This document shows positions 51,890-60,650 of a stretch of 64,000 bases of DNA, one piece after another (position 1 is the first letter of the stretch; every line of letters starts with the position of its first letter). The position numbers and the translations under genes were made by a program. The DNA is from Streptomyces massasporeus (GTDB lineage Bacteria; Actinomycetota; Actinomycetes; Streptomycetales; Streptomycetaceae): contig NZ_BMSE01000002.1 of the NCBI RefSeq assembly GCF_014648995.1, forward strand, positions 310,001-374,000, given 5' to 3'. The notes beneath the pieces are model-generated. The model did no database searches. It was not told where the DNA came from and saw only the letters and a list, made by a program, of their open reading frames with translations.

Positions 51890-52037
51890 GTCAACGGAAG
51901 ATCACCCACCGGTCTCGAAGGGCCGCCCCTGTGGCTGCTTCGAGACGCTTCCGCAACCCCCCGTACCGCACGTTCCGGCCCCCCGCGGCGTCACAGTCGC
52001 AAGAAGCCGACGTCAACGGATGCAGGGGGTACGGACG

Positions 52038-53552
52038 ATGGAGCGGTTCCGGACACGAAAAGCGCTGCTCGCCCTCACGGCCGCGAGCGGCCTGCTGCTC
52101 ACCGCGTGCAGCGGGGGCGCCGACACCGGCGAGAGCAGCAAGGCCGCCGACCGCCCCGAGTACGGTGCGGGCGAGCCCGCACCCGCCGAGGGCCAGGACG
52201 CCGACGAACGGGACGACCTCCGCGAAGACCCCGACCACCTCTCCACCTTCGCCCTCGACGTCGACACCGCCTCCTACGACTACGCCCGCCGGGCCCTCGC
52301 CGACGGCCGGCTGCCCGACCCGTCGACGGTCCGCCCCGAGGAGTTCGTCAACAGCTTCCGCCAGGACTACGACCGCCCCGACGGCGACGGCTTCTCGGTC
52401 ACCGTGGACGGCGCCCGCACCGACGACGAGGACTGGTCCCTGGTCCGCGTCGGCCTCGCCACCCGCACCACCGAGCGCACCGGCGAACGCCCGCCCGCCG
52501 CCCTCACCTTCGTCATCGACGTCTCGGGCTCCATGGCCGAACCGGGCCGCCTCGACCTCGCCCAGGAGTCCCTCTCCGTGATGACGGACCGGCTGCGCGA
52601 CGACGACTCGGTCGCGCTCGTCACCTTCAGCGACGAGGCCGAGACCGTCCTGCCGATGACCCGCCTCGACGGCAACCGCGACGAGATCCAGGACGCCGTC
52701 TCCGACCTGGACACCCAGGACTCCACCAACCTCGGTGCCGGTGTCGAGACCGGCTACGAGACGGCCGTGGAGGGCCTGCGCGAGGGCGCCACCAACCGGG
52801 TCGTCCTCATCTCCGACGCCCTCGCCAACACCGGCGACACCGACGCGGACAGCATCCTGGAACGCGTCGTTGGCGAGCGCCGCGAGCACGGCATCACCCT
52901 CTTCGGCGTCGGCGTCGGCAGCGACTACGGCGACGCCCTCATGGAGCGGCTCGCCGACAAGGGCGACGGCCACACCGTCTACGTGTCCGACTCCGACGAG
53001 GCCCGCAAGGTCTTCTCCGAGCAGCTCCCGCGCAACGTCGACCTCACCGCCCGCGACGCCAAGGCCCAGGTCGCCTTCGACCCCGAGACGGTCGAGGAGT
53101 TCCACCTCGTCGGCTACGACAACCGCCGCGTCGCGGACGAGGACTTCCGCGACGACCGCGTCGACGGCGGCGAGGTCGGCCCCGGCCACACCGTCACCGC
53201 CCTGTACGCCGTCCGCACCGAGCCCGGCGCCGAGGGCCATCTCGCCACCGCCACCGTCCGCTGGCTCGACCCCGAGACCCGCGACCCGCACGAGGAGACC
53301 GGCGACCTGGAGACCGACGCCCTCCACGACTCCCTGCGCGCCGCCCCCAGCCGTTTCCAGGTCACCGCGGTGGCGGCCTACTTCGCCGGGGCCCTCAGCT
53401 CGCGAGACGACCGCAACCACCGCCTCCCGGGAGCCCCGGCCGGCTTGGGCGAACTCGCCGATCGTGCCCGCGCGTTGTCCGACACCACGGAGGACGGGGC
53501 GGTGCGCGACCTCGCCCGGGCCATCGAGCAGGCGGACCGGCAGCGGGATTGA
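52038..53552 (+). CDS. von Willebrand factor type A lipoprotein (YfbK-like)
   Basis: A 504-residue lipoprotein with lipobox LLLTACSG at about 19-26, an N-terminal vWF-associated domain (STFALDVDTASYDYARRAL, VRPEEFVNSF), a vWA domain with MIDAS motif DVSGSMAEPG, STNLGAG and SDALANTGDTD, and the C-terminal DUF3520-type part. It is anchored outside the membrane and probably binds a protein or polymer ligand in a metal-dependent way. ATG 52038 is favoured; ATG 52020 is also in frame. The 148-base upstream gap has no gene. Confidence 0.88.
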   Translation: MERFRTRKALLALTAASGLLLTACSGGADTGESSKAADRPEYGAGEPAPAEGQDADERDDLREDPDHLSTFALDVDTASYDYARRALADGRLPDPSTVRPEEFVNSFRQDYDRPDGDGFSVTVDGARTDDEDWSLVRVGLATRTTERTGERPPAALTFVIDVSGSMAEPGRLDLAQESLSVMTDRLRDDDSVALVTFSDEAETVLPMTRLDGNRDEIQDAVSDLDTQDSTNLGAGVETGYETAVEGLREGATNRVVLISDALANTGDTDADSILERVVGERREHGITLFGVGVGSDYGDALMERLADKGDGHTVYVSDSDEARKVFSEQLPRNVDLTARDAKAQVAFDPETVEEFHLVGYDNRRVADEDFRDDRVDGGEVGPGHTVTALYAVRTEPGAEGHLATATVRWLDPETRDPHEETGDLETDALHDSLRAAPSRFQVTAVAAYFAGALSSRDDRNHRLPGAPAGLGELADRARALSDTTEDGAVRDLARAIEQADRQRD

Positions 53553-53655
53553 ACAGACGGGACGCGGGCCAACCGGGTGAACCTGCGGAACCAATCCTCC
53601 TGCGCCGGGTTGATGAGGAAGTAGAGCATGCGGCGCTACGAGAGAGGAACGCGCA

Positions 53656-53754
53656 GTGCTCAAGGAGGCAATGATCGCTGCGGCGGCCGCCGCTTCTGCC
53701 ATTGATGTGCCGGTGACGGCCCCTGGGCCGCGAGTCGGGCTCCGGCACGCCTGA
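53656..53754 (+). pseudogene. Rodlin gene remnant (5' end only)
   Basis: A 32-codon frame starting at a GTG with residues MLKEAMIAAAAAASAIDVPV, which closely matches the signal-peptide start of the rodlins RdlA/RdlB (MLKKAMVAAAAAASV...). After about 16 residues it diverges and stops at 53752-53754; a full rodlin has about 130 residues. GAGAGAGGAA upstream keeps its ribosome-binding site. In S. coelicolor the rodlin genes lie next to chaplin genes, from memory, and here the chaplin follows 110 bases later. Confidence 0.72.
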
Positions 53755-53864
53755 TTCCTGTTCAGCGCTGCGACCTGTTCATGCCGTCACACCGCCGGGC
53801 CCTGGATGTGGCTCTCCGCTCCGAGGCCGGCTGCCCTAATTCTTCAAGCAGGAGGACAACTGCA

Positions 53865-54575
53865 ATGCGACAGACCCTGAGCAAGGGAGCGTTCGCGGCG
53901 GCCGCCGCCACGGGGATTCTGTCCCTGTACGGCAGCCCCGCACTCGCTGACTCCGACGCGTCGGGATTGGCGAAGGATTCCCCTGGTGTGCTGTCCGGGA
54001 ACAGCGTGCAGGTGCCGGTCGACGTGCCGGTCAACCTGTGCGGCAACACCGTCAACGTGATCGCGGCGCTCAACACGGCGTTCGGCAACTCCTGCAGCAA
54101 CATCTCGCACAAGTCGAAGGGCCACGAGGCGGGCGCGGACGCGTCAGCGGTCGTGAAGGGTTCTCCCGGTGTGCTCTCCGGCAACAACGTGCAGGTGCCG
54201 CTCGATGTGCCCGTGAACGCCTGCGGCAACAACGTCGACGGTGGCGCGCTGTTCAACGACGCGCTCGACAACGACTGCGAGAACGGCTCGTACGGCGGCG
54301 GCTACGGCGACGACGACACCCCGTCGACGGAGGAGGAGCCGAAGCCCCCGGCCAAGGACGTTTCCGTCCCGCCCGCCAGCGAGACGCCGAGTTCCACGCC
54401 TCCGGACAGCGAGGACTCGTCCATCACCGAAGAAGCCGAGGAGGAGGACGGCGCACTGCCCCAGCTGGCCGAGACCGGCAGCGAGGCCCTGGCGGCTGCA
54501 TCGGCCGCCAGTGCCGTCCTGATCGCGGGCGGAGTGATGATGTACCGCCGCGGCCGCACCACCTCGTCCCGCTAG
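53865..54575 (+). CDS. Long chaplin with two chaplin domains
   Basis: A 236-residue surface protein with a Sec signal peptide, two chaplin domains (each with SGNSVQVPVDVPVNLCGNTVN- or SGNNVQVPLDVPVNACGNNVD-type core and paired Cys), an acidic Pro/Ser/Thr-rich stalk and the sorting signal LAETG followed by a hydrophobic helix and MYRRGRTTSSR. This is the layout of the cell-wall-anchored ChpA-C class, where a class E sortase cuts LAXTG. It forms amyloid-like hydrophobic layers on aerial hyphae. ATG 53865 follows AGGAGG. The second domain's Cys-to-Cys spacing and Asp/Asn-rich end (DALDNDCENG) are atypical. Confidence 0.92.
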   Translation: MRQTLSKGAFAAAAATGILSLYGSPALADSDASGLAKDSPGVLSGNSVQVPVDVPVNLCGNTVNVIAALNTAFGNSCSNISHKSKGHEAGADASAVVKGSPGVLSGNNVQVPLDVPVNACGNNVDGGALFNDALDNDCENGSYGGGYGDDDTPSTEEEPKPPAKDVSVPPASETPSSTPPDSEDSSITEEAEEEDGALPQLAETGSEALAAASAASAVLIAGGVMMYRRGRTTSSR

Positions 54576-54582
54576 CGTCCCC

Positions 54583-54776
54583 GGGTGCCGGACGCTACCC
54601 GTCCGGCACCCGTGTTCCCCCGGAACGGCGTCTGCCGTCACTCCGGGACAGCATCATCCGCACCCCCCGTCGACCATGGTCCGGGGGGTGTCGACCGTCG
54701 CGGAACACCGCACCCCTGACCGCCGTTCCCGGCACGGGGAGGGGCCGCTGACGACGCTGTCGCCGTCAGCGGCCCC
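54583..54776. terminator. Three hairpins between convergent genes
   Basis: Three perfect stems stand in the 222-base gap: GGGTGCCGGAC/GTCCGGCACCC (54583-54611), CACCCCCCG/CGGGGGGTG (54661-54690) and GGGGCCGCTGACG/CGTCAGCGGCCCC (54741-54776). The first probably ends the chaplin transcript and the last the minus-strand monooxygenase-like transcript. The middle one could be either. Confidence 0.7.
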
Positions 54777-54797
54777 TGGGCTGCCCTGCGGCCCCCG

Positions 54798-56066
54798 TCA
54801 GCCGTGTACCGGCGACGGCGACTCGCTCCGGCTGCCGTCCACCGGAGCGGGGACGATGCCGCCCACGGGCATCGCGCCGAGCCGGCGGCGCACTCCGCGG
54901 ACGAGTGTCGACGCCGTGAAGGACGCGCCCTGCACGAAGCGCATGGCCGGGCCGAAGCCCGAGGCCGTCACCAGGCCCGCGAGGAACAGGCCGGGGTAGG
55001 AGGACTCGAAGCCGCGTCCGACCTCCGGGGAGCCGTCCGGCAGTGCCGCCAGCGTTCCGCGCAACTCCGGGGAGAGCAGTCCGAGTCGGTCGCAACGCGG
55101 CCGGAACCCCGTGGCGGCGATGACGTGTTCGGTCTCCAGGCTGCGCAGGGCACCCGCGCGGCTCGCCGTGTCCAGCCGTACCCCGCCCGGCACCGCACAC
55201 GCCGCGGTGACCTCATGGCCCGGCAGCAGCTCCACCACGCCCTCCACCCGGTCCCGCACCCACCACGCGCCCGCCGGCCCCAGCGCCGTGCTCGCGATGC
55301 GTGCCCGGGTCGGCTCCGGCAGCCGTCGGAAGAAGTTGGGGCGCTCCGCGTAGAACCAGTTCCGCCAGCCGGGGCCGAGGCCGCTGTGGGGGGAGCGGGC
55401 CGACTGGTACCAGGGGCGCTCCCAGGGCGGCGGCACGTCGTTCCACCGCAGCTGTTCAGCCCGCGCCAGCACACGGACACGCGTGCCCTGCTCGGCGAGC
55501 AGCGCGGCCGTCTCCAGGGCCGCCTGCCCGCCACCGATCACCGTGACGTCCTTGTCGCGGAAGCGGTCGAGGTCGCTGTGGTGGCTGCTGTGCGTCACCA
55601 GCGCGGGGTGCAGTCCGCGCAGTGCCTGCGGTACCTCGACGAACGGCATCACACCGACCGCCAGGGCCACTGTCCGCGCCTGCACCTCCTCCCCGTCCTC
55701 GGTGACCGCCGTGAAACCGTCCGGCCCGGCCGCCACACGGATCACCGTGCGCTCGTCCACCCCCGGCACGGCATTGCGCGCGAACCACAGGCCGTACTCC
55801 GCGAACGCCTCGACCGGAATCGGCTTCGCATGACGCGCCGTCAGGCCGTGCTCCGCACAGTAGACGTCCAGACGCCACTGCCCGGCCGGGTCGGAGAGGT
55901 TGGACGCCCACGGTTCCGACTTCAGAAACATGCCGCGGGGCATGTTGTCCCGCCAGGACGCCATGGGCCGGCCGAACACGCGCAGGTTCAGCCCGGCGGC
56001 CGCGGCGTGGGACGCGATCGACAGGCCGTAGGGGCCTGCGCCCACCACCAGAAGGTCGTACACCAT
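54798..56066 (-). CDS. FAD/NAD(P)-binding monooxygenase-like protein
   Basis: A 422-residue flavoprotein. The FAD fold is DLLVVGAGPYGLSIASHAAAAGL at the N-terminus. The NADPH fold is DVTVIGGGQAALETAALLAEQG at about 175-200. ATGFRPRCDRLG and GLFLAGLVTASGFGPAMRF near the end resemble lysine/ornithine N-monooxygenases and related flavin monooxygenases. ATG 56066 shares one base with the upstream stop (TGATG), so it is coupled to the ATP-grasp gene. The pair may modify and ligate a small molecule attached to the surface polymer; this is speculative. Confidence 0.85.
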   Translation of the reverse strand: MVYDLLVVGAGPYGLSIASHAAAAGLNLRVFGRPMASWRDNMPRGMFLKSEPWASNLSDPAGQWRLDVYCAEHGLTARHAKPIPVEAFAEYGLWFARNAVPGVDERTVIRVAAGPDGFTAVTEDGEEVQARTVALAVGVMPFVEVPQALRGLHPALVTHSSHHSDLDRFRDKDVTVIGGGQAALETAALLAEQGTRVRVLARAEQLRWNDVPPPWERPWYQSARSPHSGLGPGWRNWFYAERPNFFRRLPEPTRARIASTALGPAGAWWVRDRVEGVVELLPGHEVTAACAVPGGVRLDTASRAGALRSLETEHVIAATGFRPRCDRLGLLSPELRGTLAALPDGSPEVGRGFESSYPGLFLAGLVTASGFGPAMRFVQGASFTASTLVRGVRRRLGAMPVGGIVPAPVDGSRSESPSPVHG

Positions 56067-57316
56067 CAACTGCTCGCTTTCTCGTTGTCGGTCAGGGAGG
56101 GCGAGGCTGCCCGGGGGATGAGCCGGGGCGTCGGCGCCGCCGTCGTGCCCAGCCGTTCACGCAGCCGGCGCGACACGTGCCGGCCCCACTGGGCCCACAT
56201 GACCCGCGTGGGGGAGTGGTCGTCCGCGGCGTACCAGGCCAGTTCGCGCCCGCCCGGTGCGGCACGCAGCGCCGCCAGCGGCGCGTAGTTCTCCACCACG
56301 AACGCACGCCCGGCCATCGGGATCCCGGCCGGCAGTGCACGGCCCGTCAGGTCCAGGTGCAGGGCCCGTACGACGTCCAGGCCCGCGCTGTCCGCGAAGA
56401 GCCGGAACTGGGCACCGGCTCGCGGGTTGAAGTCGAGCAGGTGGTAGCGGCCCGTCGCGCCGCAGCGGCGGAAGTCGAGGTCGAAGATGCCCCGGTAACC
56501 CAGCTCGCCGGTGAGGCGCTCGGCCAGCGCCTGCACCCGGGCGTTGGGTGTCCAGCACCCGACCGCGGTCAGCCCCGCCCCCCGCGGCCAGGCCAGCTGC
56601 TTACGGCCCGGCCCGCCCGCGCGCACATTGCCCGAGTGGTCGGCGTAGCCGTGGAAGAACCAGTCCCGGTCCGGTCCCGGTGACAGGTACTCCTGGAGCA
56701 GCAGCCGGCTGCCCGCTTCCTCGGTGCGCAGGAACAGCTCCCGGGCCTGCTGTACGGACCGCACCAGCACCGTGCTGCGCAGTCCGCTGCCGGCGGGCAG
56801 CAGCCAGGGACGGCTCCACTTCGCCACCACCGGCAGCCCGAGCCGCCGCATGGCGTAGGCGACTTCGACCGGACTGTCCGGGATCAGCGTCAGCGGGTGC
56901 GGGACGTCGGCGGCCGCGCACACGGCAGCCAGTTCCGCCTTGTCGGCGACGCGCTCGGCCAGGGTGCTCGGCATCGCGGGGAGAAGGTAGGAGGGCGCGA
57001 GTTCGTCCCGCATCCGGCCCACGGCGATCGCGCTCGCGTCGTCCATCGGGATCAGGACGGCGGGGCGCGCGATCCGGCCGGCCACCCGGCGCAGCACGGC
57101 GAGAATGTCTTCCGGGGACGCTTGCGGGAGCGGCGGGGGATGCATTTGACGTACGTAACGTGACGCGCCGACGGGACTTTCCGCGGTATCCGCGACGACG
57201 TGCACTTCCACTCCCGCCCTGCCGAGCGAACGCACGGCCCCCAGCGTTCCGTGGTGAAAAGGGTTCCGGTCGATCCGCAACACGACAGCGGGGACGCGGA
57301 TGTCAAGCAGCGACAC
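56066..57316 (-). CDS. ATP-grasp carboxylate ligase
   Basis: A 416-residue ATP-grasp enzyme. VVLRIDRNPFHHGTLGAVRS is the N-terminal domain, LPVVAKWSRPWLLPAGSGL and SRLLLQEYLSPGPDRDWFFHGY span the ATP-binding lysine and hinge, and IFDLDFRRC and HLLDFNPRAGAQFRLF carry the Mg ligands. It resembles carboxylate-amine ligases that form peptide-like bonds. GTG 57316 is chosen with GAGAG upstream. It is divergent from the GH26-like gene. The acceptor substrate is unknown. Confidence 0.83.
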   Translation of the reverse strand: MSLLDIRVPAVVLRIDRNPFHHGTLGAVRSLGRAGVEVHVVADTAESPVGASRYVRQMHPPPLPQASPEDILAVLRRVAGRIARPAVLIPMDDASAIAVGRMRDELAPSYLLPAMPSTLAERVADKAELAAVCAAADVPHPLTLIPDSPVEVAYAMRRLGLPVVAKWSRPWLLPAGSGLRSTVLVRSVQQARELFLRTEEAGSRLLLQEYLSPGPDRDWFFHGYADHSGNVRAGGPGRKQLAWPRGAGLTAVGCWTPNARVQALAERLTGELGYRGIFDLDFRRCGATGRYHLLDFNPRAGAQFRLFADSAGLDVVRALHLDLTGRALPAGIPMAGRAFVVENYAPLAALRAAPGGRELAWYAADDHSPTRVMWAQWGRHVSRRLRERLGTTAAPTPRLIPRAASPSLTDNEKASS

Positions 57317-57484
57317 GAATTCTCTCTTTCCTTTCGATCGGCTCACCCGCACGGGCGAGCCCAGCACTCGAAAGCCGCAACGGCAGTAGCGCTCCCGGCT
57401 TTTCTATGACTGACTTCATATGACTGCCCGTCAATAACAGAAATCGCGGCAGTGGTCCGGACGAGAGCGAAGAAAGGAGCAGGC

Positions 57485-58789
57485 ATGGACCCACAGCACA
57501 AGCGGGCGGGGGTCCGCCGGCTGGCCCGGGGCGCGGCGGCGGCCGCCGCGTCGGCCGCCCTGGTGTCCGGCACCGTGACGGGGGTGGGTGCGGCGCAAGC
57601 CGCCGAACCCCGGGCTCCGGCGCCGACCGGAGCCGCGCCCTCGGCCCCCGCACCTGTGGCCGTCACCCAGCCCCCGGCGCCGACCGGAGCCGCGCCCTCG
57701 GCCCCCGCACCTGTGGCCGTCACCCAGCCCCCGGCGCCGACCCCGGCCACCACCCCGGCGGATGAGGGGGTCCCGGCCTTCGGTGTCTTCCTCAAGTCCG
57801 ATGCCCGTGGCGTGGCCCGGATGCCGCTGTTCAGTCACTGGCTGGGCGGCACGGAGCTCCGCGTCGGCCACACCTACCTGCCGGGACACCGCTGGCGCGA
57901 CATCGAGGGTGCCCCCGATTTCCTGGACATCTGGGCGCACTGGCGCAACGAGAAGGCCGACCGGATGCTCGTCCTCAACGTCCCCATGCAGGAGCGCAAT
58001 GAGGAGGGCGTCTCCGACGGTGAGGTCAGGCAGCTGCTGCGGCAGGGCGCGGCCGGAGAGTTCGATCATCACTTCCGAGTCCTCGCCGAGCGGCTGGTGA
58101 AGTTGAAGGTGCCGGACACGGTCATCGTGCTCGGCTGGGAGATGAACGGCACCACGTACACCCATCGCTGTGGGCCGGACCCGGAGGCCTGGAAGAAGTA
58201 CTGGAACAGGATCGTCACCACCATGCGTTCCGTGCCGGGCCAGAAATTTCAGTTCGACTTCACGCCGAGCCGTGGCCAGGACGCCATTCCCTGGACGAAA
58301 TGCTATCCGGGGGACGACACGGTCGACATCATCGGCATGGATTCCTACGACCAGCCGAACGGGATGTCGTTCGATCAACAGGTGAAAGAGCCCTACGGGC
58401 TGCAGCATCACGTAGATTTCGCGAAGGCGCACGGCAAACCCATTTCCTATCCGGAATGGGGCCTCTTCCGCAACGGTGACAATGCCGAGTACATGCGGAG
58501 CATGCTCGCCTGGATGGAGGAATACAAGCCGCGCTACAACACGCTGACCGACTACTGCCCGCACGGTGTATGGCAGTGCGGAGCCAACCCGAAGTCGTCC
58601 CACCTCTACCGGTCCGCTCTGTTCGGCCGCAGCGACCAGGCGACCCCGCCCCTCACGCCCACGCCCACGCCCACGCCGACCCCACCCAGCACAACGCCGC
58701 CCCCGGCGGACTGCACGCCGCTGGACCTGGGCAGTTGGGTGGAGGAGTGGCTCGGCGGCAAGCTCTGCCTCCGCTTCGACTGGTCGTGA
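57485..58789 (+). CDS. Secreted GH26-like glycoside hydrolase
   Basis: A 434-residue secreted protein with a signal peptide (about 1-38), an Ala/Pro-rich linker with a 57-bp duplication, and a GH26-type TIM barrel (about 95-400). The acid/base Glu is probably in VLGWEMNGTTY and the nucleophile Glu in SYPEWGLF. A TPTPTPTP linker leads to a short C-terminal segment with two Cys (ADCTPLDLG, GGKLCLRF). GH26 includes beta-mannanases. Next to a polysaccharide export locus it may trim the exported polymer. ATG 57485 follows AAAGGAG. Confidence 0.85.
   Translation: MDPQHKRAGVRRLARGAAAAAASAALVSGTVTGVGAAQAAEPRAPAPTGAAPSAPAPVAVTQPPAPTGAAPSAPAPVAVTQPPAPTPATTPADEGVPAFGVFLKSDARGVARMPLFSHWLGGTELRVGHTYLPGHRWRDIEGAPDFLDIWAHWRNEKADRMLVLNVPMQERNEEGVSDGEVRQLLRQGAAGEFDHHFRVLAERLVKLKVPDTVIVLGWEMNGTTYTHRCGPDPEAWKKYWNRIVTTMRSVPGQKFQFDFTPSRGQDAIPWTKCYPGDDTVDIIGMDSYDQPNGMSFDQQVKEPYGLQHHVDFAKAHGKPISYPEWGLFRNGDNAEYMRSMLAWMEEYKPRYNTLTDYCPHGVWQCGANPKSSHLYRSALFGRSDQATPPLTPTPTPTPTPPSTTPPPADCTPLDLGSWVEEWLGGKLCLRFDWS
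57617..57730 (+). repeat. 57-bp in-frame tandem duplication in the GH26-like gene
   Basis: Two near-identical 57-bp units starting at 57617 and 57674, with a third partial copy from 57731, encode the repeat APTGAAPSAPAPVAVTQPP in the linker after the signal peptide. Confidence 0.9.
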
Positions 58790-58847
58790 TCCACCAGCCC
58801 GGCGGAACCATGCTCTCCGGTGCCCTGTCCGGCCGGGCCCGCCGTCG

Positions 58848-59504
58848 TCACCGTTGTCCGCGTACATCGGCGGCGGCGGCCGGGCCGGGCACCGAGGGGG
58901 CCGGGGCGAGCTCGTCGCCCTGACCGTTCCTCCTGGGGCGCGCCAGGAGGGCCAGGCCGCCCAGCAGACCTCCCGCGCTCGCCCCCACCAGACCGGTCAC
59001 CGCCGGTGACGCGGACGTGGGCTCGCGCGGCTCCACCGCTCGCGAGAACGGCACGAGCCGCACGTTGGTGCTGTCACTGCTGTCGTCCGCGTGGCGGGTC
59101 AGCGAGCGGGTGACCGCGTTGGCCATGTCGACGGCGAGGCCAGGGCGCGAGGAGGTGGCCGAGACGGCGACCATCGGGGCGTCCGGTGACGTCGCCGTGC
59201 GCACACTGTGCTGCAGGGTGCGCACCGGAACACCCGCATACACCTGCGCGTCGCCGAGCACCGCCAGCTGCGTGGCGACCCGGCCGTACGCCTGCGCGAA
59301 TCCAAGGGCGGCGTCCGGCGTGGACTTCTCGGTGGGTACGGCGATGACGTAGCTCGTGGCCGTGTAAGTGGAGGGTGCGAGCAAGCCGTACGAACCGCCG
59401 AGCAAACCCCCGACGAGGGTGCCGGCCGCGAGCACGGACCACAGGGGGAGCCCTCTGAGACGAGCCAGGGACAAGCGGCGCTGACGGGTCGGAGTGTCGG
59501 TCAT
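58848..59504 (-). CDS. Wzz-like chain-length/capsule protein
   Basis: A 218-residue protein with helices at about 18-40 (LWSVLAAGTLVGGLLGG) and about 165-187, enclosing an extracellular domain of the polysaccharide co-polymerase (Wzz/CapA) type, with PSTYTATSYVIAVPTEKS near the first helix. No tyrosine-kinase domain is fused. ATG 59504 overlaps the glycosyltransferase stop by 4 bases (ATGA). It is the last gene of the minus-strand polysaccharide operon and probably sets chain length of the polymer made by the Wzy-like protein. Confidence 0.8.
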   Translation of the reverse strand: MTDTPTRQRRLSLARLRGLPLWSVLAAGTLVGGLLGGSYGLLAPSTYTATSYVIAVPTEKSTPDAALGFAQAYGRVATQLAVLGDAQVYAGVPVRTLQHSVRTATSPDAPMVAVSATSSRPGLAVDMANAVTRSLTRHADDSSDSTNVRLVPFSRAVEPREPTSASPAVTGLVGASAGGLLGGLALLARPRRNGQGDELAPAPSVPGPAAAADVRGQR

Positions 59505-60649
59505 GAGGAGGTGGCTCCCAGGGGTGAGAGGGACGGCGAACTTGAGACGGCTGTCGCGTACAAGTCCGTGAGACGGGCCGCGCAGTGGGTGATGCTGTAG
59601 TGGCGGGCGATGTCCGAGGCGGTGCGCGGCCGGGCGCCGGCCGCGCGGACCTCGGCGATCGCGCGGGCGTATGCCTCGGGGCCGCCGAGCACACGCCGGG
59701 CGCCGGGGTCGGGCGGCCGCACATCCTCGACAGCCGGGCAGGAGGCGTAGAGCACGGGCAGTCCGCACGCCAGCGCCTCCACGGCCGCCAGACCGAACGC
59801 CTCCTCCGTGGACGGGGACGCGAGCAGGTCCATCGCCGAGGTGAGCGAAGGCAGGTCCGGGCCGGGCGAGCCGTCGGGCAGGTAGGGACGTTCGCCGGTG
59901 AAGACGACGCGGCCGGACACGCCGGCCTCGTGGGCCGTGCGACGCAGGGCGTGCTCCTCGGGGCCGCCGCCCACCAGCAGGAGGCGGCACTCGTCCGGAA
60001 GCAGGGCGAGCGCGCGGACGAGGACGTCGAACCGCTTCCCCGCGGTGAGCCGGCCGATACCGCCCACGACCCAGGCGTCCTCCGGCAGGCCGAACTGCCG
60101 GCGGGTGCGCTCGCGCCGCTCCGGGTCGAAGCGGAAGTGGTCGAGGTCGATGCCGTTCGGGACGACCTCGATGCGGGGCGCCGGCACGCCCCAGCCTTTC
60201 AGGCGCTCGGCCACCGTCGGGGAGACGGCGACCGTCGCCGAGCCGAGCCGCTCGCTGGCGAGGTACAGCCCGCGCACCCCTGCCGTCAGCCTGCGACCCT
60301 CCATCTGTGAGTCGCCCAGGGAGTGTTCGGTGGCGACGACCGCCCGGACCCCGGCCATGCGCGCGGCGATCCGGCCGTAGACGCAGGCCCGGTAGAGGTG
60401 GGTGTGCACCAGGTCGTAGCCGCCGGCGCGGATCAGCCGGACCAGACGCGGCAGCGCGGCCAGGTCACGGTTGCCGCCCATGCCGAGATGCGTGACGCGA
60501 ACGCCGTCGGCCGCGAGGCCTTCGGCGACAGCACCGGGGTTGGTGAGCGTCACGACGTCGCAGTCGACGGGCAGATGACGCAGCAGCAGGCGCAACTGCT
60601 GCTCGGCCCCGCCGACGCCGAGGCCTGTGATGATGTGCAGAGCCCTCAT
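59501..60649 (-). CDS. GT4-family glycosyltransferase
   Basis: A 382-residue GT-B fold glycosyltransferase. N-terminal ALHIITGLGVGGAEQQL, then VVPNGIDLDHFRFDP, GRLTAGKRFDVLVRAL and the donor-site EX7E motif in STEEAFGLAAVEALACGLPVL. The donor sugar nucleotide cannot be read from sequence. ATG 60649 is used, one base after the deacetylase stop; a GTG/ATG further up is possible. It is coupled to wzz downstream. Confidence 0.9.
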   Translation of the reverse strand: MRALHIITGLGVGGAEQQLRLLLRHLPVDCDVVTLTNPGAVAEGLAADGVRVTHLGMGGNRDLAALPRLVRLIRAGGYDLVHTHLYRACVYGRIAARMAGVRAVVATEHSLGDSQMEGRRLTAGVRGLYLASERLGSATVAVSPTVAERLKGWGVPAPRIEVVPNGIDLDHFRFDPERRERTRRQFGLPEDAWVVGGIGRLTAGKRFDVLVRALALLPDECRLLLVGGGPEEHALRRTAHEAGVSGRVVFTGERPYLPDGSPGPDLPSLTSAMDLLASPSTEEAFGLAAVEALACGLPVLYASCPAVEDVRPPDPGARRVLGGPEAYARAIAEVRAAGARPRTASDIARHYSITHCAARLTDLYATAVSSSPSLSPLGATSS

Positions 60650-60650
60650 C

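Noticed and set aside
52020..52037. Upstream ATG as start of the vWA lipoprotein
   Set aside because: It adds six residues before the signal peptide; the ATG at 52038 has a better-placed G-rich site and gives a normal lipoprotein signal.
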